A stretch of 30,019 bases of DNA from Patescibacteria group bacterium (GCA_023484645.1 JAMCZZ010000019.1:1-30019), one strand, 5' to 3'; shown: positions 1-7,236, numbered from the stretch's first letter. A program made the numbers and translations. Notes: generated from the letters alone by a model not told the origin.

Positions 1-48
1 AGGAAAGTTAACAACCGATCGAGGAGTAAATCTTGTATGAACAGACAA

Positions 49-77
49 TTGATCAACTGGATTTTAAATGGTAAAAT
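49..77 (+). promoter_or_regulatory. sigma70-type promoter of the L,D-transpeptidase gene
   Basis: TTGATC (49-54), a 17-nt spacer and TAAAAT (72-77) form a good promoter that lies inside the longest possible reading frame (ATG at 37). Transcription would begin near 84, so the first ATG cannot be the start. The ATG at 106, preceded by AGGGG (96-100), is the real one. Confidence 0.6.
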
Positions 78-105
78 TTTAACGTATATAAAAACAGGGG
101 CAATA

Positions 106-1524
106 ATGCTAACCAAAACAAAAAAGATTTTGGAATGGAGTATTTTCTCTTTCCTTGGAGTAATTTTAATAACAGCTAGTTCTCTCTTCGGCTATCAGCA
201 AGCCTATGCAGGAAAGATATATAAAAATGTATATGTGTCAAATATTGATCTCTCTGGAAAGACTAAAACCCAAGCTTCTTTTTTGTTGCAAAAAAAGTTC
301 GATAGCGTAATAAATGATGAGATTACTTTAAAAACCGATACCAAAGATATTAAAACCAAGGTATCAGATACCGGCCTAACACTCAATGTCGATAAAATAA
401 TCCAGGATTCATATAAAGTGGGGCGAAGCGATACTTTTTTTAACCAACTTGTTAATTCAACGGAAACTCTATGGAAAAAGAAAAATATTCAAGTTGAGCC
501 AAAGATTGATCAAGAAAAGTTTAATAAATTCATGGAAGTTGCTGTTGCTCAACTTAATTATGAACCTCAAAATGCTTCGATAACCATCGAAAATGGAGAA
601 ATTAAAGAAATTGCAGAAAAAGATGGTCAGACAGTTGATGCAAGTAATTTAACTGAAAAAATTCTAGCTTTAGCCGACGACAATTCCTCTAAGATAATCA
701 GCTTGCAAACTCAAAAAACTCTGCCAAAAATAAAAACAGCCAATTTTGAGCCGGCAAGGGCTTATGCAAAATCAATACTTGAGAAAAAGTTTACCTTAAA
801 ATATGAGGATACTACTTTTATACCAAGCAAAGCTGAAATAGGACCATGGATTTCCTTTGTGGAAAATAATGGACAATACTCTGCTACTCTGAATGAAGGA
901 AATGTTCAAGCCTATTTGAACAAGATAGGTAAGAAATTTGAAGTGACAAAGAAGGATAGAAAAATTAATGGAAACGACGGCAGTGTTATTGAAGAAGGGC
1001 AAGAAGGGAAATATTTAGATAAAAACAATGCCTTAAGCCAGATTAAAAGTCAATTAAATTCTACCAACTCGATTACTGTCAATCTGACAACTTACACAGT
1101 CCCGCCAAATGATATTAAACTTTTTCCCGCAGAAGGAGTGATACCTGGACGTTTTGAGGGCAGATATATAGACATCTCGCTTACAGACCAAAAGTTGTGC
1201 CGAATAGACGGACCAGCTGTTGTCGACTGTTTTATAATTTCATCCGGAAAGCCTGGTATGGAAACGCCGACTGGAACTTTTACTATAAACGACAAGAACC
1301 CGAGGCACTGGTCTAATAAGTATAGTATGTGGTTGCCATGGTGGGAACAGTTTAAAGAAGGCGGCTGGGGCATCCATGAGCTGCCGGAAACCGATACATG
1401 GAAAGAAACTTCTGAACATCTTGGAACCCCTGTTTCTCATGGCTGTGTTCGTTTAGATGTCGGCCCAGCCGAAACAGTCTACAACTGGACTAGCATAGGC
1501 ACTCCGGTTTATATACATAAATAA
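106..1524 (+). CDS. membrane-anchored L,D-transpeptidase (YkuD family)
   Basis: Cell-wall enzyme expected to make 3-3 peptidoglycan crosslinks outside the membrane. From the ATG at 106 the protein is 472 residues. An N-terminal hydrophobic segment (about residues 10-32) acts as a signal anchor. A long lysine-rich region with two PG-binding-type repeats typical of this architecture follows, and the YkuD catalytic domain occupies the last ~120 residues. The catalytic motif SHGCVRLD is present with the nucleophile Cys at residue 447, preceded by GIHELPET, which supplies the conserved His. The gene has its own promoter and a convergent terminator with the next gene. A longer frame opens at 37, but its first 23 codons overlap the promoter. 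Family assignment is firm; substrate and crosslink type are inferred. Confidence 0.9.
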   Translation: MLTKTKKILEWSIFSFLGVILITASSLFGYQQAYAGKIYKNVYVSNIDLSGKTKTQASFLLQKKFDSVINDEITLKTDTKDIKTKVSDTGLTLNVDKIIQDSYKVGRSDTFFNQLVNSTETLWKKKNIQVEPKIDQEKFNKFMEVAVAQLNYEPQNASITIENGEIKEIAEKDGQTVDASNLTEKILALADDNSSKIISLQTQKTLPKIKTANFEPARAYAKSILEKKFTLKYEDTTFIPSKAEIGPWISFVENNGQYSATLNEGNVQAYLNKIGKKFEVTKKDRKINGNDGSVIEEGQEGKYLDKNNALSQIKSQLNSTNSITVNLTTYTVPPNDIKLFPAEGVIPGRFEGRYIDISLTDQKLCRIDGPAVVDCFIISSGKPGMETPTGTFTINDKNPRHWSNKYSMWLPWWEQFKEGGWGIHELPETDTWKETSEHLGTPVSHGCVRLDVGPAETVYNWTSIGTPVYIHK

Positions 1525-1532
1525 ATGATCTC

Positions 1533-1570
1533 AAAGAAAACGCCATACAACCGAGAGGAAGTATGGCGGG
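1533..1570. terminator. shared terminator between convergent genes
   Basis: Eight-bp perfect stem CGCCATAC (1541-1548) / GTATGGCG (1561-1568) with a 12-nt loop. On the minus strand it is followed by TTTTCTTT, giving an intrinsic terminator for the 1599-2447 gene. On the plus strand only GGGTTT follows, so it is weaker for the transpeptidase gene. Confidence 0.65.
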
Positions 1571-1598
1571 TTTAACAGTACTCATCGCAAATCTCCGT

Positions 1599-2447
1599 TT
1601 AGTTCCCGCTCTCACGAAGGATGCAAGGAGTGAGCGGTTTGCCTTCATCTAGAGCAAGAACTTGTACAATTGGCGATAAAGACAGTTGAGACGAAAGGCT
1701 TTCTAGGGCCAAACATTCAGCTTGATCGGCGTCATAGGCCAAAACAGTCAGCACTTGATTGGGACAAACCTCCTGATCCTCGAAAGTAACTTCGACAGAA
1801 AAAGAAAGCAGTCCGTTAATCGAAACATCTCCGGAATTGTGAACGGGCTCGACATTTGCATCCGCCGAAATCATCAGCGCTTTTTCTTGGGCTTCTTTGA
1901 AGTCGCGAGCAAGAAAAACGCCAATAGTATAGTGGTCTACTTCCGCCCTCCAAAGCTGAATCGGTTTGGCCTGAACCGGCCGAGTAACATGATAAGTTCT
2001 GTCTGTTGGCTCCCCCTCTAAGCAAAACTCTGGGTCCTCGACCCAATAGATGCAACACTCATAGATTTCTCTAAGAGTGATCTGGAAAAGAATCAACAAA
2101 GCATAGGCTTGACTGGCGTTGTCAATGTTGTGGCTAGAGAAATGTTTATCAAACCGGCAAAGAATCCAGCAGCCATTTCCCGGAACCGATATAGTCAATC
2201 CTGTCTTGCTGAATACTATCTCCGCACTATTCGCATCGATCTGGCCAGTATTGAATGCAGCTTGACACCTTTCAACAATCTTTTCTTGTATTCTCGCCGA
2301 ACGAGAAATATTAGAAAAGTGCGACTTGATGAATTGGGGCATATCCCAATTGATATTCCACCTTTGCTGGTATAACTCCTTAACCACACTGCAAACCGGC
2401 AACCCGTATGCTATTTCAGTTACTCTCTTTTCGTCCTCCGATGACAC
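1599..2447 (-). CDS. hypothetical protein, G+C-richer unknown
   Basis: I do not recognise this protein. It is soluble, about 282 residues, with no signal peptide, membrane span or clear catalytic motif. The C-terminal half (about residues 160-280) has alternating strand/helix segments such as TIGVFLARDFKEAQEKAL and VLTVLAYDADQAECLALESL. These look like two related alpha/beta modules and may be a small internal duplication. The longest frame starts at GTG 2456, but that codon sits inside the Shine-Dalgarno GGAGG (2456-2460). The in-frame GTG at 2447, eight bases downstream of GGAGG, is the better start. Codons are visibly more G+C-rich than in the neighbouring Clp gene, as in the mini-genes at 9.2-13.0 kb and the gene at 18.3 kb. 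Confidence 0.65.
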   Translation of the reverse strand: MSSEDEKRVTEIAYGLPVCSVVKELYQQRWNINWDMPQFIKSHFSNISRSARIQEKIVERCQAAFNTGQIDANSAEIVFSKTGLTISVPGNGCWILCRFDKHFSSHNIDNASQAYALLILFQITLREIYECCIYWVEDPEFCLEGEPTDRTYHVTRPVQAKPIQLWRAEVDHYTIGVFLARDFKEAQEKALMISADANVEPVHNSGDVSINGLLSFSVEVTFEDQEVCPNQVLTVLAYDADQAECLALESLSSQLSLSPIVQVLALDEGKPLTPCILRESGN

Positions 2448-2472
2448 GGCATTCACCTCCCTAAAAAGTGCT

Positions 2473-2538
2473 AGACCAAACCAAAAAACGAAGCTTGGTC
2501 TGCTTCTTAGGTTTATCTAATAAAAAATGTTTAGTCAA
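2473..2538 (-). promoter_or_regulatory. promoter and leader hairpin of the 1599-2447 gene
   Basis: On the minus strand TTGACT (2538-2533), 17 nt, then TAAACC (2515-2510). The leader then contains a 9-bp stem, AGACCAAGC (2501-2493) with GTTTGGTCT (2481-2473), one G.U pair, followed within a few bases by TTTTT and then the GGAGG ribosome site. The hairpin plus T-run upstream of the start looks like a possible attenuator. Confidence 0.45.
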
Positions 2539-2549
2539 TGTCCTAGTAG

Positions 2550-2614
2550 ATTCCCGCCTTCGCTCTTCGAGTCTGAGCGATGAGGCTTAGGCCTCAGAGT
2601 CGAATGACGGGAAT
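2550..2614. repeat. palindromic intergenic repeat
   Basis: Outer arms ATTCCCG (2550-2556) and CGGGAAT (2608-2614) enclose further inverted segments: TTCGAGTCTGAG against CTCAGAGTCGAA with one mismatch, and TGAGGC-TTAG-GCCTCA at the centre. The 'GATTCCCGCCTTCG ... CGGGAATGAC' style is that of dispersed palindromic repeats known from several bacterial groups. It sits just downstream of the Clp gene and may serve as its transcription end. Confidence 0.6.
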
Positions 2615-2637
2615 GACAGCAAATAGTTGTTTTGCTT

Positions 2638-5163
2638 TTATCTAATATCCTGTGCGTTTATTGTAAACGTATCGCCTTTTTTCAGTTCACCTGAAAGGAT
2701 TTTGGTTGCAAGAACATTTTCAACTTTTTCTTCGATAGTCCGTGCCATTGGCCTTGCACCCATTTGAGGATCAAATCCCATTTGAGATAAAGTGACGATC
2801 GCATCAGAAGCAACTTCGAGTTTGATTTTCTTATTATCATAAACAGTTTTCTTTAATTTCTCGATCATAAGGCCGGCGATTTGTGTTATCTCTTCCTGCG
2901 ATAAAGGTGAAAATGCGATGACTCCGGAAAATCGATTTATGAATTCCGGCCTGTAAATATTTTGGCTCTCCAAATAGTCAATCAACGCTTTCTTGATTTT
3001 GTCATATTCTGCACCACTTTTTATTGATTCTCTAATCAAATTAGCGCCGGCATTTGAAGTGGCGATTATTATGGTATTAGTGAACATCACCTTTCTACCT
3101 GATCCGTCTGTAACAAAACCTTCGTCCAAAATTTGAAGGAATAAATCAAGGATTTGCTTATTAGCCTTCTCTAGCTCATCAAACAATAACAGCGCAAATG
3201 GTTTCTCTCTAACTGCTGTCGTCAACTCCCCTGGCATATCGTCTTGGCCAGAACCGATGAATCGATAAATATCTTCTGCGTTTTGATATTCCGACATATC
3301 AAAACGAATCATCCGATCAGCTCCGCCAAAATATGCTTCTGCTAAAGCTTTTGAAGTTTCGGTTTTTCCAACACCGGTTGGCCCAAGAAACAAAAAGGAT
3401 CCGATTGGCTTTTTTGAATCGGTTATCCCAGCTCTAACTCTTCTTAAAGCATTGGCAATCGCCGAAATTGCTTCATGCTGGCCGATAACTTTCTGGTGCA
3501 TCAAGCTCTCTAGAGACAGTAATTTCTTCTTCTCATTTTCATTTACATCTCCTGATGGAACATTGTATTTTTCGCTTACATATTCCAAAACATCTTTGGG
3601 TAAGATAATCGTCTTTCCGCGTTCTCCTGCAACTTTGGCCGACACTGCATCCAAGAGGTCGATCGATTTCTCCGGATTTGGGATGTCCATAATATATTTT
3701 TTTGAAGCAGAAATAGCTTCTCTAATCGCTTCATAGGAAAAAATTGAGCCGGTTCTGTATTCGATCATTGGCACTGTGTCTTCTAGAATTCGGACTAGAT
3801 CACCTTCCTTCGGCTCATCTATTGTAATGCGGGAAAAATGCTGCACCAACCCAGCGTTGGGGGAAATGTAGCGATTAAAACTGGCAACGTCGCAAGTGCC
3901 TATCACATGCATTTCCGGCGATTCTAAAAATGGAATAATTACCTGCCCGGCATTAACTTTTCCAGCTCCTCCGTCTGAAGACAGTAAATTCTGAATATTT
4001 TCTATATATATGATAATATTCCCGGCCGAAGACGCCTCATTGAAAATACCGGTTATTCTTTCAGTAATATCACCCAAACCTCCCAAACCGGAGAGGAGAA
4101 GGTCGGTATCGATCTTTACAATATGTTTAAAATCAAGATTAGAATTTGTCTGGCCTTCCAACACTTTTTTAGTAAACCCTAAAATCGTTGTCTCTTTCCC
4201 TACGCCCGGTTCACCAACGACAATTGCATTTCCGCCGTTTCTCTTTAAAAGAGATTCTTTTATTTCCTCAATTTGGCGATCGTGGCCGATTATCTTTAGT
4301 CCCAAATTCCCTCTTGCCAAAGATTCAGTCATATCGACCGAAAACTGCTTTAAGAAGGGAGCGTATCCAAAAGCCCAGTCTTTGCCAATTCCTCCACTCA
4401 TTTTAAGATGAGAGGTATCGAGAAAATGTTTATTTTTAATCTCTTTTTTTACTGAAGTTTGCCAATATACCACATTGGCAATGTCTTTTACCTCAAGTTT
4501 AAGCTGACTTAATACTTCTTTAAAAAATGAGTCCGATCGACAAAGTGAAACAAGAACGTCCCCCACTTCAACCGTAGCATGACCTTCTGCGACGGCCACA
4601 TCAAAAGCTTGTGAGATAATTTCCGCCACTTTTGATTCTCCTGGATACTCCTTTAACCCCTCTAGTAAAGTTTCTCTTCCTATTCCCAATCGAATAAGCA
4701 AAAAGTTCGCGTCAGAAGAATTTAATATTGATATTGCTAAATCCTTGGTTGTTAATTTAGAATAATCTTTCGAAAATATTTTGCTTGTTGTCTTGGCTAA
4801 TTCGAGCGAAAACAGACTAAAAGCATTTAGTGTTTTCCCTTTAGCCAATTTATCTTTTGCTTCAGCGACGGAAGCAACATCATAATTCTTAAGCCTATCT
4901 AAGTAAAAAGCTCTGGCCGACCAATAAGCTAATGTGATTGCGACTAGAATATAAGAAAGCCCGACAGAATATGACGGCACTTCAGCTAATTGAAATTGTG
5001 AAAATATAATTAACCCCAGGCCCAAGAAACCAGAAAGCCAAATCAAAAAGAATAATGTCTTTATGGGAAAGCTGGACACCAAACTATCTAACCTCGCGAC
5101 TCTAGCGACGAGAGTTCCCTCCGGCTTGATTTCTAATGTTGATGTAGTAGAATTTTTCTCCAA
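2638..5163 (-). CDS. membrane-anchored double-AAA+ Clp ATPase (ClpB/ClpC-like)
   Basis: Protein-remodelling ATPase of the Clp/Hsp100 class, 841 residues. Two hydrophobic segments (about 36-58 and 65-88) precede a Clp N-type helical region and two AAA+ modules. Module 1 has Walker A GEPGVGKET near 317, but its Walker B reads IIIYIENIQ (near 383-391), with the usual D-E replaced by E-N. Module 2 is canonical: GPTGVGKTE near 593, LLLFDELEKA near 658, the ATSNAGA segment and the C-terminal GARPM sensor region. There is no long coiled-coil M domain between the modules and no obvious [LIV]GF ClpP-binding loop before RPEFINRF. A disaggregase-like, ClpP-independent role is therefore inferred. The start is TTG, directly abutting the TAA of the upstream gene, with GGAG five bases before it. 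It is the last gene of a ferredoxin/membrane protein/Clp operon. Confidence 0.88.
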   Translation of the reverse strand: MEKNSTTSTLEIKPEGTLVARVARLDSLVSSFPIKTLFFLIWLSGFLGLGLIIFSQFQLAEVPSYSVGLSYILVAITLAYWSARAFYLDRLKNYDVASVAEAKDKLAKGKTLNAFSLFSLELAKTTSKIFSKDYSKLTTKDLAISILNSSDANFLLIRLGIGRETLLEGLKEYPGESKVAEIISQAFDVAVAEGHATVEVGDVLVSLCRSDSFFKEVLSQLKLEVKDIANVVYWQTSVKKEIKNKHFLDTSHLKMSGGIGKDWAFGYAPFLKQFSVDMTESLARGNLGLKIIGHDRQIEEIKESLLKRNGGNAIVVGEPGVGKETTILGFTKKVLEGQTNSNLDFKHIVKIDTDLLLSGLGGLGDITERITGIFNEASSAGNIIIYIENIQNLLSSDGGAGKVNAGQVIIPFLESPEMHVIGTCDVASFNRYISPNAGLVQHFSRITIDEPKEGDLVRILEDTVPMIEYRTGSIFSYEAIREAISASKKYIMDIPNPEKSIDLLDAVSAKVAGERGKTIILPKDVLEYVSEKYNVPSGDVNENEKKKLLSLESLMHQKVIGQHEAISAIANALRRVRAGITDSKKPIGSFLFLGPTGVGKTETSKALAEAYFGGADRMIRFDMSEYQNAEDIYRFIGSGQDDMPGELTTAVREKPFALLLFDELEKANKQILDLFLQILDEGFVTDGSGRKVMFTNTIIIATSNAGANLIRESIKSGAEYDKIKKALIDYLESQNIYRPEFINRFSGVIAFSPLSQEEITQIAGLMIEKLKKTVYDNKKIKLEVASDAIVTLSQMGFDPQMGARPMARTIEEKVENVLATKILSGELKKGDTFTINAQDIR

Positions 5164-5556
5164 TTAAACTCCAAACAAATATCTAAATCCGAGTACAAAC
5201 AAGATAATTAGAAGCACTGGATAGACAAACCAAAAAATAATTATGAGAAGTGATAATGCGGTAAAAAATAACGAGACCAAGAGAAAAGTAATTATTGTGA
5301 ATAACTTAATAAAAGCTCCGATAAAGCGCGAACTTAAATTTAAAGTCCAGACTTGAAATTGCTGTTGAAGACTTAGATTTTGGTAGCCAATTTGGTCTCT
5401 TTTCCATGGAGAAAGAAATGTTTTAAAACATAATCTTATTGAGAATAAATCATATAGATATGCATAGAAATGTTTGATAAAAGCAAAAAGACGGCTATAG
5501 GCTTCCGTATACCACCAATTAAAAAATAGTAGTCCTATATTAGCGCTTCCCTCCAC
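5164..5556 (-). CDS. small membrane protein coupled to the Clp ATPase
   Basis: 130-residue protein of unknown function. The C-terminal half is strongly hydrophobic, with two likely membrane spans (about 78-102 and 105-127). The N-terminal half is aromatic-rich and amphipathic (WWYTEAYSRLF, FKTFLSPWKRDQIGY). The stop codon directly abuts the TTG start of the Clp gene, so the two are translationally coupled. A shared membrane complex with the anchored ATPase is plausible but inferred. The start is GTG with GAGGAG upstream. It lies 26 nt after the ferredoxin stop codon. Confidence 0.75.
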   Translation of the reverse strand: MEGSANIGLLFFNWWYTEAYSRLFAFIKHFYAYLYDLFSIRLCFKTFLSPWKRDQIGYQNLSLQQQFQVWTLNLSSRFIGAFIKLFTIITFLLVSLFFTALSLLIIIFWFVYPVLLIILFVLGFRYLFGV

Positions 5557-5582
5557 TGCACTCCTCTTTGTTATTTTTTGTC

Positions 5583-5777
5583 TTAGGCTTCTTTTATTTC
5601 AATTGCCCCTGCCGGGCATCCGTCTTTTGCTTCTTTAATAATATCTTTGTCTTCTTCGCTATATTGTTTTTTAACATGGGCCTTACCGTCACTTCCCAAT
5701 TCAAAATGATCAGGGGCTGTGCCTTCGCAAGCTCCGCAGCCGATACAAAGGTCATCATCTATAAAAATCTTCTTCAT
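5583..5777 (-). CDS. ferredoxin, single [4Fe-4S] cluster
   Basis: 64-residue low-potential electron carrier. The ligands are Cys11, Cys14 and Cys17 (CIGCGAC) and Cys54 in GCPAGAI, the pattern of monocluster 4Fe-4S ferredoxins. The chain is acidic (DDD, EEDKD), as usual for this family. It starts at ATG 5777 with AGAGGA upstream and has its own promoter. It heads the transcription unit containing the small membrane protein and the Clp ATPase. Likely partners in this window are the radical-SAM activase NrdG and other reductive enzymes, but this is inference. Confidence 0.93.
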   Translation of the reverse strand: MKKIFIDDDLCIGCGACEGTAPDHFELGSDGKAHVKKQYSEEDKDIIKEAKDGCPAGAIEIKEA

Positions 5778-5812
5778 TTTCCGATTCCTCTATTACTTAC
5801 TTATACAGCATA

Positions 5813-5840
5813 ATTATACTATAATTGACTTGAAATTCAA
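5813..5840 (-). promoter_or_regulatory. ferredoxin operon promoter
   Basis: Minus strand TTGAAT (5840-5835), 16-nt spacer, TATAAT (5818-5813), about 35 nt upstream of the ferredoxin ATG. Confidence 0.6.
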
Positions 5841-5900
5841 AATTTACTCTATTCTTTTGTCTATCTCGAGCACAAAATTTAATAAAAAACGATTTACCCC

Positions 5901-5930
5901 TTGACAAATTATGGTTTGGTATGTTATACT
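5901..5930 (+). promoter_or_regulatory. strong promoter of the 49-residue membrane protein
   Basis: A perfect -35 TTGACA (5901-5906), 18-nt spacer and TATACT (5925-5930). It is one of the best sigma70-type promoters in the window and drives a leader of about 110 nt. Confidence 0.75.
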
Positions 5931-5960
5931 GATATAATTTGAAATTGATTATTTAATTAA

Positions 5961-5976
5961 TCCGCCAGCTGGCGGA
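5961..5976. repeat. 16-bp perfect palindrome
   Basis: TCCGCCAGCTGGCGGA is self-complementary without a loop. It lies in the leader of the 49-residue protein and is of the G+C-rich palindrome type often scattered through such genomes. Confidence 0.6.
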
Positions 5977-6005
5977 AGAAACAAAAACAAATTAAACAAG
6001 AAAGG

Positions 6006-6041
6006 ATCCCATTAGCTACTGCTTCGCAGAGCAAACGGGAT
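6006..6041 (+). repeat. hairpin element between ribosome site and start codon
   Basis: ATCCC (6006-6010) pairs with GGGAT (6037-6041). Inside, GCT/AGC and CTGC-TTC-GCAG pair, giving one long imperfect hairpin. Immediately before it is AAGAAAGG (5998-6005), and after it AAACAAA then ATG. Without the hairpin the Shine-Dalgarno would sit seven bases from the start codon. Confidence 0.6.
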
Positions 6042-6048
6042 AAACAAA

Positions 6049-6198
6049 ATGAAAGAAAAATTAAACAAAGAAGTTGCAAGAATTGGTTCATGTCATGTAG
6101 ATCATGAAAACCTTAAGGCTTATGAAGCCATCTCAATGAGTTTAGTAGCTGTACTAGCTCTAACCATTGGTACAATGTACGGCGACAAATTATTCTAA
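6049..6198 (+). CDS. 49-residue single-span membrane protein
   Basis: A small gene shorter than usual annotation cut-offs. It encodes 49 residues: a charged N-terminus (MKEKLNKEVARIG), a short CHVDHEN segment with Cys and two His, then one hydrophobic helix (about residues 28-44, ISMSLVAVLALTIGTMYG) and a DKLF tail. It is bracketed by a very strong promoter (5901-5930) and a strong intrinsic terminator (6224-6259), which argues that it is a real, highly expressed monocistronic gene. I do not recognise the family. The N-terminal soluble part carries the only possible metal-binding residues. Confidence 0.7.
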   Translation: MKEKLNKEVARIGSCHVDHENLKAYEAISMSLVAVLALTIGTMYGDKLF

Positions 6199-6223
6199 AG
6201 AAACAAAGACACTTTAATTAATA

Positions 6224-6259
6224 ACAAAAACCCCTGTGAATGCGAGGGGTTTTTGTTTT
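6224..6259 (+). terminator. intrinsic terminator of the 49-residue protein gene
   Basis: A 12-bp perfect stem, ACAAAAACCCCT (6224-6235) with AGGGGTTTTTGT (6245-6256), nine-base loop and T-rich tail. Confidence 0.85.
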
Positions 6260-6308
6260 GTAGATCTAATTATGTTTTTCAATCTTGACTGCCAATATGC
6301 AGGCATGG

Positions 6309-6334
6309 CGAGAAGTCTATGACCATAGTTCTCG
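6309..6334. other. intergenic hairpin
   Basis: CGAGAA-GT-CTATG (6309-6321) pairs with CATAG-TTCTCG (6324-6334): eleven pairs with a 2-nt bulge and a 2-nt loop. It lies downstream of the CsoR-family gene and has no T-run, so its role is unclear. Confidence 0.45.
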
Positions 6335-6378
6335 ACAAGTCTCGAACAATAAATAGTCTAACTTTTTTACTTGACAGT

Positions 6379-6621
6379 TTATTGTTTAATAAATCTCAAA
6401 ATTGTTTGTAACCTTGATTCGTTAATGGTGATTTTACCTTCGGAATCCTTTTCTAACATTGATTCTATTAATGAAATAATTGTCGAAGCCAAAGATGATT
6501 TTGCCGCTTCAAGCTGGATCAGAAGATCTTCTTCAGAACGATCTTTACTCACCATATCCTCAATACCTCGAATTTGTCCTTCAATCCTCCTTAACCGATT
6601 GTAGATATTTTGATGCTTCAT
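6379..6621 (-). CDS. CsoR/RcnR-family (DUF156) regulator lacking cysteines
   Basis: Compact all-helical DNA-binding repressor of about 80 residues. The N-terminal signature NRLRRIEGQIRGIEDMV is diagnostic of the CsoR/RcnR/FrmR/CstR family. Known members sense Cu, Ni/Co, formaldehyde or persulfide through a Cys in helix 2 and His/Cys further on. Here the helix-2 Cys position is Glu (KDRSEEDLL) and the later positions read ESMLEKD. There is no Cys at all and the only His is in the N-terminal KHQ, so the classical sensing chemistry cannot operate. The start is ATG 6621; a GTG 21 nt upstream is possible. Candidate operators lie upstream at 6692-6729, suggesting autoregulation. Confidence 0.85.
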   Translation of the reverse strand: MKHQNIYNRLRRIEGQIRGIEDMVSKDRSEEDLLIQLEAAKSSLASTIISLIESMLEKDSEGKITINESRLQTILRFIKQ

Positions 6622-6664
6622 AACAACACTGATCTTTAACACTGATAGTCAATTATTTAGAAAT

Positions 6665-6766
6665 TGTGGATAAGTTAGCTTATCCACTCTGATACCCCCG
6701 CCTTTCCACAATATACCCCCCACTGGTATTATTCAACTGGGGATAAGCTCTTTTTTTTGTGGATAA
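6665..6766. promoter_or_regulatory. cluster of DnaA-box-like 9-mers
   Basis: The E. coli DnaA box TTATCCACA occurs exactly twice on the minus strand (plus-strand TGTGGATAA at 6665-6673 and 6758-6766). One-mismatch copies are TTATCCACT (6680-6688, plus) and TTATCCCCA (6746-6738, minus), with a two-mismatch CTTTCCACA at 6702-6710. Copies one and two form a palindrome, GTGGATAAG-TTAG-CTTATCCAC. Confidence 0.5.
6692..6729. promoter_or_regulatory. candidate CsoR-family operators
   Basis: ATACCCCCG begins at 6692, and the inverted-repeat site ATACCCCCCACTGGTAT lies at 6713-6729. A C-tract flanked by ATAC/GTAT is the known operator style of CsoR/RcnR-type repressors. The sites lie 70-110 bp upstream of the CsoR-like gene, among the DnaA-like boxes. 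Confidence 0.5.
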
Positions 6767-6767
6767 C

Positions 6768-6812
6768 AAAAATACCTCCGTACACTTTTTTGGTGAAACG
6801 GAGGTATTTTTT
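6768..6812. terminator. bidirectional terminator after the RRM gene
   Basis: AAATACCTCCGT pairs with ACGGAGGTATTT over 12 bp or more, with T-runs on both strands. On the minus strand it ends the RRM transcript 22 nt after the stop codon. Confidence 0.8.
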
Positions 6813-6833
6813 AGAATAAACGCTAAAGGCTAA

Positions 6834-7148
6834 TTAGCCTCTGTCGTTGTTTTCTCTTCTTGGTCTAGCAAAGTCAATTTTGATTGCTCTACCTTGAAGT
6901 TCTTTTCCATCCATTTCGTCTTTTGCTTTTTGTGCTTCTTCTGTAGAAGAATATTCTACAAATCCGAATCCCTTAGAACGACCAGTGTCTGGGAATCGAA
7001 CTACAGAAGCGCTAACAACTTCGCCGAAAGATGAGAAAGCGTCTTTAAGGTCTTCATCTGTTGCTGCCCAAGCTAAGCCACCAATAAAAAGTCTTGGATT
7101 TGGCTCTGCAGGAGTGAAAACTCTGTCTCTGTTATCTCTTTGATCCAT
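6834..7148 (-). CDS. single-RRM RNA-binding protein
   Basis: 104-residue protein with one RNA-recognition motif. RNP2 is LFIGGL (20-25) and RNP1 is KGFGFVEY (59-66), with the usual aromatic residues that stack on RNA bases. The tail is Arg/Gly/Asn-rich (RPRRENNDRG). Bacterial proteins of this size act as RNA chaperones, often cold- or stress-linked; that role is inferred here. It is a monocistronic gene with AGAAGG upstream of the ATG, a long leader and a strong terminator. Confidence 0.93.
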   Translation of the reverse strand: MDQRDNRDRVFTPAEPNPRLFIGGLAWAATDEDLKDAFSSFGEVVSASVVRFPDTGRSKGFGFVEYSSTEEAQKAKDEMDGKELQGRAIKIDFARPRRENNDRG

Positions 7149-7206
7149 CTTACCTTCTTAGATTTTATATTAGAGACATTTTTTTCGGAAAGCCGAACTC
7201 CAATGC

Positions 7207-7236
7207 TCTTTATCATCACGCTTACTACTACGTCAA
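7207..7236 (-). promoter_or_regulatory. probable RRM promoter and leader
   Basis: Minus strand TTGACG (7236-7231), 18-nt spacer, TAAAGA (7212-7207). The leader of about 50 nt contains TTCGG-CTTT-CCGAA, a small stable hairpin. The rest of the 7149-7384 gap is AT-rich and I see no other gene in it. Confidence 0.35.
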
